Of a DNA stretch of 64,000 nt, positions 45,641 to 57,400 are shown in pieces. The notes beneath the pieces are model-generated. The model did no database searches. It worked only from the letters and a program-made list of their open reading frames with translations, and was not told the origin of the DNA. The position numbers and the translations under genes were made by a program. Position 1 is the stretch's first letter. Each line of letters opens with the position of its first letter. The stretch spans positions 58,184,547 to 58,248,546 of the forward strand of contig CM060194.1 of NCBI GenBank assembly GCA_030549335.1, in the 5' to 3' direction. This stretch comes from Pontederia crassipes. Taxonomy: Eukaryota > Streptophyta > Magnoliopsida > Commelinales > Pontederiaceae.

Positions 45641-48600
45641 AGCACTATACATACAACTTAGGTTAGTGGGTTAGCGAAAAAAATGAAGAACAAATTTCTA
45701 AAAGCAAAACAAAATAAAACTGCAAAGACAATAGCAACTAAACTAATATATATCAATGTTTTGAACATATGAAATAAGAAGACTTCGAGTATGGCGTGAA
45801 GCACTAATGACGATCACAAAATGAAAGTGCGTTTGGATAATCTCTATAATAAAGACAATCGATTCTACATTCACACATCTGTGTTAGTGGAAATCTTGTG
45901 TTTACTCGCATGAAAAGGGCTCATAAAAAGGGTGCTATTGTTGCTTTCATATACATAATCACTAGAGTATGAATTGAGCTTTACTCCTTTTAGGATTTGA
46001 GTTCAAGTCTCGTGTCCACCAAGTATCAGGCATTCAAAAGAAATACATCTAAGGAAAAGAGGCTATGGTCAGCTCACGCTTACCTTAGTGGAATGCGGAT
46101 GACCCTCCCAGGTAGAATGCAAGATATTGGTATCTCCGAGATAGTTTAGATGCTTTGAGGGAGATGAAAAGTTCGATTCAGACAATATGAACTAGGATAT
46201 TCTGGAAGTCTTCGGAAATAACTCATCTCCTATCTACCTTACTCGGGTCACTAATTTTGAATGAGAATCGAAGAATACCCCACCCTGGGTTGAACTTCCC
46301 AAAAGATCGAAAAAAATCGAACGCAGCAATGGTAAAATGTGCGATCATCCTTTGAAACCATTTAACGTAATCCCAAATCTCCAACTCAATGCGGTCATTT
46401 ATTATCAAAAATTTGGAGTGTGCACAACATTTTTAGATCGCGGATCAAAGGGGGAACGACGTCTAAACTAAATTACGAAGAACTCCATTGTTGATTCTAT
46501 GAAAATCCACTCTATGAACCACTACTTGCTTTAGGCTTGATTTCTTCACGTTCAGTCGTGATGGAGCCTATATTGTCCCTACGATCGGGGATGCAAGGCA
46601 TCAAATGATTCAGAAAACTTCTCCCAGCTTAAGCTACGAAAAACACGAGAACCATGCATGTAACTATCTTCACCCAGACTTGATTTCTGCACGTTCGGTC
46701 GCAATGGAACCTATAACATCCCTATGGTCGGGGGTGCAGGGTGAAGATAATTCATGAACTCAAATTCATGTATAGATCCAAAAGATAGAGAGTCAAACAA
46801 TAAAATAGGGACTGAATTGATATCATAAAAAACACAAAAAAATCTCCACACTTGGTATTGATCATGAAAAATCGCAAAATAAAACACAGTTAAAGAAAAT
46901 GAATCCAAATCACATAAGCACCTCTGGCCTCAGCAGGACCGGTAAGTTATAGTTTATGTGGAGAATATACATCTCTCCACCAATCATTAAAAGCATTATT
47001 TTTCAACTCTCAGTTCTCTCTTCTTTTTTGTCTCTCGATTCACTCTCCCCAAAAATCTCCCCATTTTCGCTTATGGCTTCCTCCTCCTTTTTATATATAT
47101 TTCTCCTCTCTCTCTCTTTAGACCTCTACTTGTTGTGGGGTCTTCTTCTCTCCTCCTCTGTTTGTCCTCTTGCTATCGCCTATAGTTTGTCAGCCCTTTT
47201 GTGGTCCCTGCTGCCTAGGAAGCTTCCTCGCACCAGAGTGATGAAGGAGCTGACTAGTCCCCACTTGCAGATAGTGTTTGATGTCTGGTTGTTTGGCCTC
47301 TTGCTTAACCCAAAAGCAATCCACCATTCCTTAGTGCATAAAATAGTGTATGGTTCAACCGCTTCTACTTCATCTCATGGAGCTCAGCCTCCTACAAAAG
47401 AAAAGGGCATTTATCCAAGTGAATTCTCAAGTTGACATGGATATCTTAGTGGTAATATGCGAGTTGATGTGGAGAATATTTGAAATGCTTTGAATTAGTG
47501 CCATGCATATGTCTACGTGAGGAAATAATCATATAATAGATACTATATGCATGTGAAATAATGGTGAAAATATAAGCTATAAATCTCCACATAAAAAATG
47601 TTGAATGAGGTCTAAAAATTTATAATCTCTTTATAGTATAAAGAGCATCATTGTAGTGTTTGAGATTTGATCCACGGAGAACAACTTTACGAAATCTTCA
47701 AGAAAGCGCTTTGGAATTAACTCGGTATCTGGAACAAGGGGAGAAATATTGTAGTAAATACTAGCGAAAGAAAGCAACGCAAATAATCTAATAATTTTGT
47801 TATTTTCTGAATATAAGAATAACGTAGAAATAAGAACAAGATTGGTAGAAACACATGCTGACGACTTACGAGAGGTCCTTTTGCTAAATGACTCAGGCCC
47901 TTTTGCTCTATCGGTATATGTGAAAATGACTGAATGCCCCTTCACATGTGTATTTTGAAAATTTCATTGTGAAACACTAGATTTACCTACGACACTCTTA
48001 TGTTCGTGGTAGTCTATTTTACACACGTGAAGAGGTTCATATGTCCAGCACAACCATCACTCTCGTGCATGATGCTTAGACTGATAAACCGAACTTTTCT
48101 CTTCGAATTGAGATAAGCCTTCACGATATCCCAGTGACCTAGCATTCTTAAAGAAATAAACTGAGAATAGAGACGACTATGGTCGTCCTAAATTCGTCTC
48201 AGAGTAATAAGGATAATCCTCCCAAGTAGAACAATTGAGATTTCATGGAGAACGTTAAGACGATTTAAGAAAGAAGCCGATTTGAAAATAAAGCGTAGGA
48301 TTGCCAAGAGGTTTTTTGACATAACTCGATTGCCGTGTGCCCTCTCGGGTCGTCGACGATGAAGGAGGAATAAGATATTTTCTCTCAGGCAAAAACTCTT
48401 AGAATCAAAGGGAATTGGATGCGGCAATGACGAGTAAGATAGAAAATTAAAGAAACCACGCACACACTTCAAAATCGTCTAAAATGATTCAACATGATGA
48501 TATATTACCAGAGCTTCAGAGTGTACATAACCCTCTCGGGATTTTGGGTTTAGAAATACGTGATGTCTAAACTGAATAACAAGCAATGGCCATTGTCGAT

Positions 48601-48975
48601 GCAAGACGAAAACCAAATGGGGAATCACTTTGCTGACGCTCGATGTCTCTACGTTCAGTCACACAAAGCAGATAAACATCCCTCTCAGGGAAAGTGGCAA
48701 GAATGATTCAAAACATCAATCCAAACATAGCTACGGGAAGTTACAGATTCGCAACATAACACAAGCGAAAGATGGATACCAGTAAAGCAGAGGTAAAGCT
48801 CAACATTCAGTTTTAACGACGAAATCGACAATGTAAAATAAGAGCACAAGACATGAATCCAAAAAGCATTACACCTCTCAGCCTTAGCTAGCCGCTTAAC
48901 GAGGGTGAACAGACACCCATCAATACACTAGTTAAGTGGGACATTGTTTCATCCAAGAGCTCTCATCTCTCTCTC
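45641..48975. repeat. Non-coding region with degenerate repeats, probable LTR/leader of the Athila-like element
   Basis: A phrase like 'GCACGTTCGGTCGCAATGGA...ACATCCCTATGGTCGGGG' recurs near 46545, 46690 and 48650. Another, around 'TAATCCTCCCAAGTAGAA', recurs near 46105 and 48210. A frame of 159 codons (46956-47435) is hydrophobic, Ser/Leu-rich and has no recognised domain, so it is not called as a gene. A tRNA-like B-box (GAGTTCAAGTCTCG) at about 46000 is isolated. Confidence 0.4.
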
Positions 48976-49027
48976 CTCTTCATAACACTTTCTCTCCAAG
49001 AAAATATCTCTGTGATGGAATCCAAGT

Positions 49028-49156
49028 GCTCCTGAAGGACAACTTGTAATTTACCACATAAAAAATGAACTGAAAGTTCTTCATCTGATAACTGCCCAAG
49101 TATGAGTATCTGTCGTCAACGTCGTATTTATCCATCATTAAGCAAACAATGAACCA
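49028..49156 (-). pseudogene. C-terminal relic of an A1 aspartic-protease-family gene
   Basis: The minus strand encodes IVCLMMDKYDVDDRYSYLG followed by SYQMKNFQFIF...YKLSFRS. This is the last conserved block of the family; compare YSYLGNYQMQNFQYIYD and KLSFRS in the intact genes. Nothing of the upstream 350 codons is recognisable and the cysteine after KLSFRS is lost. It lies about 1.2 kb beyond the 3' end of the 50391 gene on the same strand, so it marks a former tandem copy. Confidence 0.8.
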
Positions 49157-49289
49157 ACCATAAATTACTTGAGAACACCAGCTTCGTGAAGCCACCAATC
49201 GTCCATGAGTAAGCCACCGACCATCATCAGGGGGGAGAGATGGAGTAGTCACCGCCTGCCAATTCGTCAATGCTTCAGCCTTCAATGTA

Positions 49290-50390
49290 ATAGAAATGAG
49301 GAAACAAGAGGTTAGGGTCGGATAATTTGATTTTGGTCTTCAGTTTTTTTATTTTTATTTTTGCTTTGAACCAACCAATTCTCCAAAAATCACTAGTTCG
49401 ATGGTTTTTCTTAGTTTTATATGAGTTTTAACCTATCTTGACTGGTTATAAGCAATCCAAACTGGCATCCGATTTAAGGATCGAATCATAGCCACCCAAC
49501 CAAGGTCGGGTATGATCAGACCGGTTGGACTCTCCAGTTCGATCCAAACAATCTTCGGTAAATTGCATGAGAGCACATGCATGTTATGACTACTTAGGCA
49601 TTAACATTTATACCTTGTAATATATCTTAAATATTTTGCAAGTAAACCATATAAAATTTCTCTATTTTCAAATATTGAATAATATTTTTTTACTAATTTA
49701 TTGGCCGTCTCCTTTCCCTTATATTCCTCTTATTTTCTTTTATTTTTTTTCTTTTCTTAATTTATTTTCTCTCTTATTCTAAATTATATTGGAAAACTCT
49801 TATTTGCTAAAAATTTTACACTATTCAAATTCTTCATTTCTTTATACAGAAGAAAAACATTATCCATGAAGAAGAAGAAATTCAAAGTTATGCATATAGC
49901 ATTCACACTATATTAATTTTTATTTACTTATCAACATATTTTTTTATATATACTTTTATTAATTGATTTTTGTCTCACTCATGAGTTGACTAATGAATAT
50001 AATGCACATAAAACTTATGTTACAAAATATGACAATAACAGGATGCATACTACACACTTCTTTTATTACTTTATCTAATTTTTTATTTACTATTACAAAT
50101 ATAAACTTATAATTTGCACCCATGAGTTATAGGGTGTCCGCCCCTGCACATAAAAGAAAACCACCCTACATACATAGAAGCATGCCTGCTCCATCATATG
50201 TTGATCAACAACAACGTACTTTCTTACAAACTTTGGCCGCCAGAATGCTTCTCCGGGACTCATCCAGTTTTTGTCTAATGTAATCTTTAATTCTACGTAA
50301 TGAAGTAACTTTTCACTTAAAAAAAAAATATGTTGATCAACAGCACTTGCCTCCTATATTAAGAAGACTTCTACGTGTTTATATATAAAC
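49290..50390. other. 3' spacer of the 50391 gene
   Basis: AT-rich and without genes. A short patch at about 49440-49560 has ACCGGTTGGACTC-like words resembling the 10643-11143 insertion. Confidence 0.4.
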
Positions 50391-51716
50391 CTACACGAGA
50401 AGCAGATATAAAAGGAGGATAACACAGAATGTAGTGCTGCGTAAATCGAATTTACTGGCACCGCTTTTGTGAGGTGGAAGCCGATCGCAGTCGACGCTCC
50501 TGAAGGACAACTTGGCATTCTGTAGGTCATAGATGAACTGCAAGTTCTGCTGCAGGAAACTGCCCAAGTACGAGTACGAATCGGTGCTTGGCGTCATGAT
50601 TAAGCATAGCGCATACGTGCCGTTGTCATCTGACACTTCCCAGAATAAATTGTTGAAGGGCACAGTCATATTTGCGCCGGAGAAGTGGAACGTCATATTA
50701 AACCCGTTTAATGGAACACCCGATGTCCAGTCGAAGCACAGATCGAGCCCCAATTCCTGGGACTGGTTGTACAGTGGCAGATCAATCAAAGACATGACTT
50801 CTTCCTTTATGCTCGCGTAAGCTTCTGGCACCAAAGTGGTAAGTGGGTATGCCGTAGACATTATAGTTCCACTAGAATTCGCGACGTATTGAAGCGTCTC
50901 CGGACTTATGGACAAGCGCTTTGAACCAACTGATATGCCTTTCAAATCGAGGTAGTAGTAGTAAGTCGAATCTTCTTGTATCAACGTGGTGGTGCTGACA
51001 TCTGTGACGTTGTCGTCTAAGTCTGCGAAGGAACCAAAGAACATGTAGCTGGAAAGAGTGTCGTTAAACGCGTCAGTGAAGCAATAAGAGAATTTCGAAT
51101 AGAGGAGCTGAGAGATCAGAGACAAGGGCCCTCGTCCGATCCCCGCATAGCCGGTGGAGTACGAGTAATTGAACGCCGTCACATCATTGCATCCGAAGGA
51201 CAAGGTAAGCGGCGGAGCACTGCCTCCGAATTGGAACGTTTCGTTGGCAAGAACGCCCACCGCCCACGTGCAATTGTACCTGCACCGTGGCAGTTGGTCG
51301 CATGAAAAGAACGCTAGCGTGTCGTTCCATTGCTGGCTGTCGCATGGTGGGTTGCGGTAGCTACTGGAGCTGTTTGGGTAATAAGGTGGAACGCCGATCT
51401 GCAATAAGGAGCTCTGAAGGCAGTCGTTCCAGATGAACTCGTCAGTGGTGTCGACTATGAGCGAGACGTTGCGCGCAGGGGTGCCTACTTCGAGCTCCAG
51501 CACGTACGCCTGATCATCGCTCCATCGCAACGGAGCTTGTAGCCCGACAGGGCCACTGTCTTTGTTGGGGATGCCTGGGAGAAGTTCACTTTTTAACGAT
51601 CGGCTGACACTATTCTTGTTACCTCGATTGCTATTGATCCGGAATTGGGGGCCTTTAGCATCCAGAGGAGCAACCAAGAGAAAGAACATAAGAAACGTCA
51701 GTACTAATTGCGCCAT
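50391..51716 (-). CDS. Secreted, GPI-anchored-type A1 aspartic protease homologue, catalytically dead (441 aa)
   Basis: Intact single-exon gene on the minus strand. Signal peptide is residues 1-20 (MAQLVLTFLMFFLLVAPLDA). A basic Asn/Ser-rich linker follows. The first active-site motif reads LIVDTTDEFIWNDC, keeping Asp89 with Thr-Asp after DT. The second reads TIMSTAYPLTTL, with Ser287 in place of Asp and Thr-Ala after it. The flap is missing (CRYNCTWAVGVLANETF). Landmarks are GYAGIGRGPLSLISQL (189-204), KFSYCFTDAF, MFFGSFADL and YSYLGSFLQQNLQFIYD. Sequons number more than ten and the C-terminus is hydrophobic (FCVILLLYLLLV), fitting GPI attachment. It keeps the same Asp as the plus-strand pair but has a different residue at the lost position, so the second Asp was either lost twice or changed again. 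Enzymatic activity is very unlikely. Confidence 0.9.
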   Translation of the reverse strand: MAQLVLTFLMFFLLVAPLDAKGPQFRINSNRGNKNSVSRSLKSELLPGIPNKDSGPVGLQAPLRWSDDQAYVLELEVGTPARNVSLIVDTTDEFIWNDCLQSSLLQIGVPPYYPNSSSSYRNPPCDSQQWNDTLAFFSCDQLPRCRYNCTWAVGVLANETFQFGGSAPPLTLSFGCNDVTAFNYSYSTGYAGIGRGPLSLISQLLYSKFSYCFTDAFNDTLSSYMFFGSFADLDDNVTDVSTTTLIQEDSTYYYYLDLKGISVGSKRLSISPETLQYVANSSGTIMSTAYPLTTLVPEAYASIKEEVMSLIDLPLYNQSQELGLDLCFDWTSGVPLNGFNMTFHFSGANMTVPFNNLFWEVSDDNGTYALCLIMTPSTDSYSYLGSFLQQNLQFIYDLQNAKLSFRSVDCDRLPPHKSGASKFDLRSTTFCVILLLYLLLV

Positions 51717-51765
51717 TAAGATCGATCGATCTCTTTGGTTGCTTATGGGGACTAATCAAATGCGC

Positions 51766-51775
51766 ATATATATAG
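51766..51775 (-). promoter_or_regulatory. TATA box of the 50391 gene
   Basis: The minus strand reads TCTATATATATG about 50 bp before the start codon, a shorter leader than in the other paralogues. Confidence 0.6.
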
Positions 51776-51797
51776 AAAAAATAATAGACTGACAGCC

Positions 51798-51798
<1 letters not shown>

Positions 51799-51891
<93 letters not shown>
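51799..51891. repeat. Compound triplet microsatellite in the promoter of the 50391 gene
   Basis: About ten TCA repeats run directly into about twenty AAT repeats, starting only about 25 bp upstream of the TATA box. The repeats are nearly uninterrupted. Confidence 0.95.
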
Positions 51892-52063
51892 GATCAGTGG
51901 TTTATGAGAAAAAAATGATTTGAAATGTGAAATGTGAAAAATACTTATTATCTGCATTGTGCCAAAGTAATAATATTTTGATTTTCATTCCTCAATACCC
52001 CGTCCATCGATCTAGTTTCAGTGCAGTTCATCTTCAATCCCTCATGAAAATTACATTTTTACA

Positions 52064-54476
52064 ATATACAAGGGACCATATACGAGGCGTTCGAGTAAAG
52101 TCCACAGCCAGTCTATTTTTATGAATTTTATAATACATATGAACAAGGGTCCTTTTCGTATAACAGGCTCCGTATGTACACGTCACCAAATATGAAGATT
52201 TATATCCGACCTGGTCTCCTTCTTATCGTATATATATCGCATCTTGTTGTTTATTATTTGATGTTATGTAATCACTGTATTCTAAAGCTTATTTTCACCA
52301 CGCACACATATATATGACCGGCCAGAAACGGCGTGCTCATCTTGGACTTCCATAATTTTGCTTGGAGTTATTTGAAGCAAGTCAGTCAAGATTTTTTGGA
52401 ACGATGCTAATTTGCTTCGAGTCATTGAACCATCCAAGAGTTCACTTGCTCATCAATTCTGTCCATATTGCCAAGCATTTCAACACGCATTATCTTTTTT
52501 TTTTCGATTATTAACGATCCATTGTTTAAGTATATATTCTGCTAAAAGGACTAGTTGAGCACAAAAAAACAGTTATTCGTCAAATATCTAAGGCGTGACT
52601 TTTTTCTGTAATATTTAAAAATAAATAGAAGGCACGCGTATGATAAGTTGATAACCTTTGAAAATAGCATGATCACAACTATCTCTTAAAACCTTTGGAG
52701 GATTGATCAACTTTTTGGCATTCAGATAGTCAATATTGCACTCAATTAGAGTGGTTCATGAGGGTTTGGTATCATAAGTATCAAATATATGCCCATTTTT
52801 TTCGACTAACGCTAGTTATGATGGAATCTGAAAATGACAATTTCATGACAAAATAAATGGAAGGACCAAAATTGCTTCAGATACTAAATAAATTAACAGT
52901 CCCAATGTCAAACTCTATAGATCTTTTTATATCCTACCCTTGGTCGAATTAATTAATATTGATTGGATTATTTAGTTCTGAACATGGTTATAGAATAAAC
53001 AAAACCAAGAAGATATTACGGTTGTTGCATAGAGTGCCCGTCATCGGTAGGCGTGAAAAGTACTAATATTCTAGGTTTCTGACTTTCAATTGATTTCAAC
53101 GTGTGAATATTAGAATATATATATATATATATTAAGATATTTTATAAGAAATTTATAATATATAAACCTTTGACTTCACCAATATTGGAGATTCAAACTT
53201 GTTAATCAGTTGAATCGAAAAAAAACGAAGGTAATGAAGATGGAATCTTTGAAACATTCCAGTTTCAGTTTGCGACGCAATAATTATTGTCATTGGACTA
53301 TTAAGTTTCCCAAATTATAGAAACGACGAAAGAGACGACTTTGACCTAATATCATGTTGTATATGTCCAAAAAAAAAGGATACCGAATAATCTGACAAAA
53401 AACATTACAAATTAAAGTACTCACTGAGAAAATAAATATTTTAAATAAATTTACACAATATGTAACTTTAATGATCTATTACTTGATTAATATAGGAGCC
53501 AATAAGCACTTTCCCATGTTTGGTAATTAAGGTTTGAATCGTTTAGATATGCCTGAATTCGTAATTCGAGTTCAAAATGCCTTCTTTCACAAGAATTCCT
53601 TGCCGGTGCAGATCTCCATTGGACTTTATTCTTGATCATATTATTAGAAAATTGACAAGAAATCGCAATCGTTATTTCATAATGAATAATCAGATTTTTG
53701 CAAAAGTTTGTTTAGTCATAATCCAATATTTGATACTTTTTTAACAGTTGATAGTAAGTATAAGCATAAAAAAGAAATCCCGAAATATTAAAATCGTTAA
53801 TATTTACTTTTTTAATGTAATGAGTAATCTAATTACTCCGCTTACAATGTACATCATTAATTTAGGATTATAGAAATCTTTATCCATCAAAAGAATTAGA
53901 ACAGCACGTCAATTTTCTATTAGAGCTCAACCCATGCCATCGAACACCCAGCTATTGAAGAATTAATATAGTCTTTGTATTAAATTGGTCAGTAGAATTC
54001 AAGATATTTATTTAATGTAAAATAGTATTTGTCATTATCGTTATTTAATGTAAAACATTGTTAATGAACTGAAAATGATCATCTACAGAATCGACAGATT
54101 TTTTTTTTCTTTTGAGAGAGAATACTGAATGGATAGTAGATTTAAATTGTCGTTTAATGCAAATTGTGGTTATGTTGATTAAAAAAAAGGTTCATCCAAT
54201 TAAAGAAACAAATAACTCAAAGAACACATCATCGTAGCTATTAGAGAATTTTGTGACACAAACATGATCGTTATGTTTGGCTTTTGCAAAATAAGATGAG
54301 GCAGAAGAACGTGTATTTGAACGTCAGAAAATGGACATTATTAATTCACATAAAATTTATCAAGAATGATTAGTTTATATATAATGATGAATTTCAAGTT
54401 TTGAACTTCGTTAATTGGTAACCAATTATGAATAAGATTGAATAAGTAATGCATCCAACATAAATTTGTAGAACGC
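52064..54476 (-). repeat. Gene-less flank unit A
   Basis: The part 52815-54470 is the reverse complement of the 5' flank shared by the 8992 and 18122 genes, including the conserved promoter block (52820-52865) and a TA run at about 53117-53133. The part 52064-52815, where a coding region would be expected, instead holds AT-rich sequence with no trace of a protease gene. That part matches 54477-55140 and, partly, 61380-61770. No gene is present. Confidence 0.75.
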
Positions 54477-57400
54477 TCTTTATATACAATATACAAGGCG
54501 CCATATATATAATATATGTCAGACTTGATCTGGTTCTTATGACATAAGACATGTTTGTTTATTGTTTCACGTTATCTAATCAGAATAATCTAAAGAGTAT
54601 ACTCACCCTTATTTTCATCGAGCACACATATTACCGGCCGGAAAGAACGAGTTGACATTGGACTTCCATTTTGCCTTGGATTCACCTAAAGCAAGTCAGT
54701 AAAGATTGTTTGTAACGATGCTAACTTGTATGGTGCCAGTCCACGTGTTCACTTCTATATCAATTCTGCCCATAGTGCCAAGCATTTCACACCCATTATC
54801 CTTTTGTTTCGATTATATATTAACGACCCATTGTTTAAGTATTACGCTAAAAGGACTATCAAATATCTAAGGCGTGACTTTTTTTTTCTTCTAATGATAT
54901 TAAAATTAAATAGAAGACATGCGTATGATCAGTTGATAACCTTTGAAAATAACAAGATCAAAACTCTCTCTTAAAACCTTTGGAGGATTAATCAAACTTT
55001 TGGCATTCAGATTTTTCAGTATTATACAGCCAATTAGAGTGGTTCAAGAGGGTTTGGTATCTAAGATGTGATAATGAATCTCGTGAGTATCAAATATATG
55101 CCCATTTTTACGGATATAGACGAAAATATATAGTTTACAAAAGCTAGTTATGATGAAATCTGAAAATGACAGTTTCATGGCAAACCAAATGGAACAACCA
55201 AAATTGCTTCAGCTACTAAATAAATAAATTAACAGTCCTAGTTTCAAAGTTTAAAGAATGTTTTATATCCTACCCTTGGCCGAAATAATGTTGATTGGAT
55301 TATTTGGTAGTTATCTTGTTGTGTCATGAGCTTATACGTAGCTATTCTCTTCACCTATTATTTTGTACAAGTTAATGATTCAAAGCGAACAATATTTTAA
55401 TTGGGTCTGAAATGATAGAAAATGATATATTGAAGACATGTAAGAGACATGTTATGAATCAACACGAATAAGAGGGAAGATTGTAATGATTGGTTTAAGA
55501 ATTAAGATGATTTGATTGAATAGTTATACATGGATAAAATATGAATGTGATTATGGACTTATACGTAATTGTCCTTTTATTTTTTAAGACATTTAACGCT
55601 CGGTAGGTATGAAAAGGAACTAATATTCTAGGTTTGTGACTTTCCGTTAATTTCAACGTATGAATATATATATATATATATATATGTATGTATATTAATA
55701 TATATTAAAATTTTTACAACAAATTTAGAATAAAAACCTTTGACTTCACCAATATTGGAGATTCAAACTTGTTAATCAGTTGATTATTAAAAGTCTCGTT
55801 TATCATTTATTTTATCATAAGCGACATAGAATCGACATATTGCACTAAGAAATTTAGAGCTCTTTATAAGACTCCTTTAAGCTTATATAATTTAATTTAC
55901 TATCAGTGAAGTTTATCAGTTGACTAGCAGTAAGTTTATTTTATCTTGCGGTCCATTACTTTTGGAACGAAGCTAATGAAGATGGAATCTTTGAGACATT
56001 CCAGTTTCAGTTTGCGACGCAATAATTATTGCCATGCGGCTATTATATATGTTTTCCAAATTACAAAAACGGCGAAAGAGACGACTTTGACCTAAGATCA
56101 TATTGTATATGAGGGTTTTAAAAAAAAAGATACCGAATAATCTGACAAAAAACATTATAAATTAAAGTACTCACTGAAAAAATAAATATTTTTAATAAAT
56201 GTACACAAAGTGTAACTTTAATGATCTTTTACTTAATTAATATAGGAGCCAAGAAGCACTTTGCCATGTTTGGTAATTAAGGTTTGAATCAATTAGATAT
56301 GACTGAATTCGTAATTCTAATTCAACATGCCTTCTTACACAAGATCGAATTCCTTGCCGGTGCAGATCTCCATTGATCATATTAGCAAATTGATAAGAAA
56401 TCACAATCGTTATTTCATAATGAATAATCAGATTTTGGCAAAAGTTTGTTAATTTAGTCATAATTCAATATTTCATACTTTTTTAACAGTTGATAGTAAC
56501 TATAAGCATAAAAAAGAAATCCTGAAATATTAAAATCGTTAATATTCACTTTTTTTAATGTAATGAGCAATCTAATTACTCCGTTTATAATGTACATCAA
56601 TTTTCTACTCGAGCTCAACCCTGCCATCGAACTCCCAGCTATTGAAGAATTAATATAGTCTTTGTACTAAATTGCTCAGTAGATTTCACTATATTTATTT
56701 ATTGTAAAATAGTATTTTTCATTATCATTATTTAATGTAAAACAGTGTTAATGAACTGTAAATGATCATCTACTGAATCGATAGTTTTTTTTTCTTTTGA
56801 AGAGAATACTGAATGGATAGTAGGTTTCTTAACTGTCGTTTAATGCAAATTGTGGTTTGTTGATTAAACAAGGTTCGTCCAATTAAAGAAACAAATAACT
56901 CAAAGAACACATCATCGTAGCTATTAGAGAATTTTGCTACATAAACATGATCATTATGTTTGGCTCTTGGAAAATCACGATTTCCGACTGTTCTTTCGAC
57001 GGACAGTGTCCGTGCGAAAAAAGGGGTGTCGCAAATATTTTGCGACGGTTTCTTCTGAACCGTCAATATTACAGATGGTCTAGCTGGCGGGCGCGGCAGT
57101 CAAACGTTGAGTATCGACAGGGCGAACCGTCGATATTATCGACGGTTAGGACCGCCGATATATATCGACGGTTTGAACCGACAATAGTATTGACGGTTCG
57201 TGCCGTCGATATTTATCGGCGGCTTAAACCGTCGATAGTATCGGCGGTTCGTGCCGTCGATATGTATCGGCGGCTTGAATCGTGGATACTATCGACGGTT
57301 TTAACCGTCGATATATATCGGCGGCTTAAACCGTCTACAGTATCAACGGTTCAAATCGTCGACAATCTTGTATCGACGGTTTTACTCGTGGGCTAGACCG

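Noticed and set aside
45990..46015. Second tRNA-like B-box (GAGTTCAAGTCTCG)
   Set aside because: An isolated word with no cloverleaf and no SINE body visible.
46956..47435. Frame of 159 codons with hydrophobic start
   Set aside because: Ser/Leu-rich composition from a CT-rich stretch, no family match recognised, and it lies in retroelement-type non-coding sequence.
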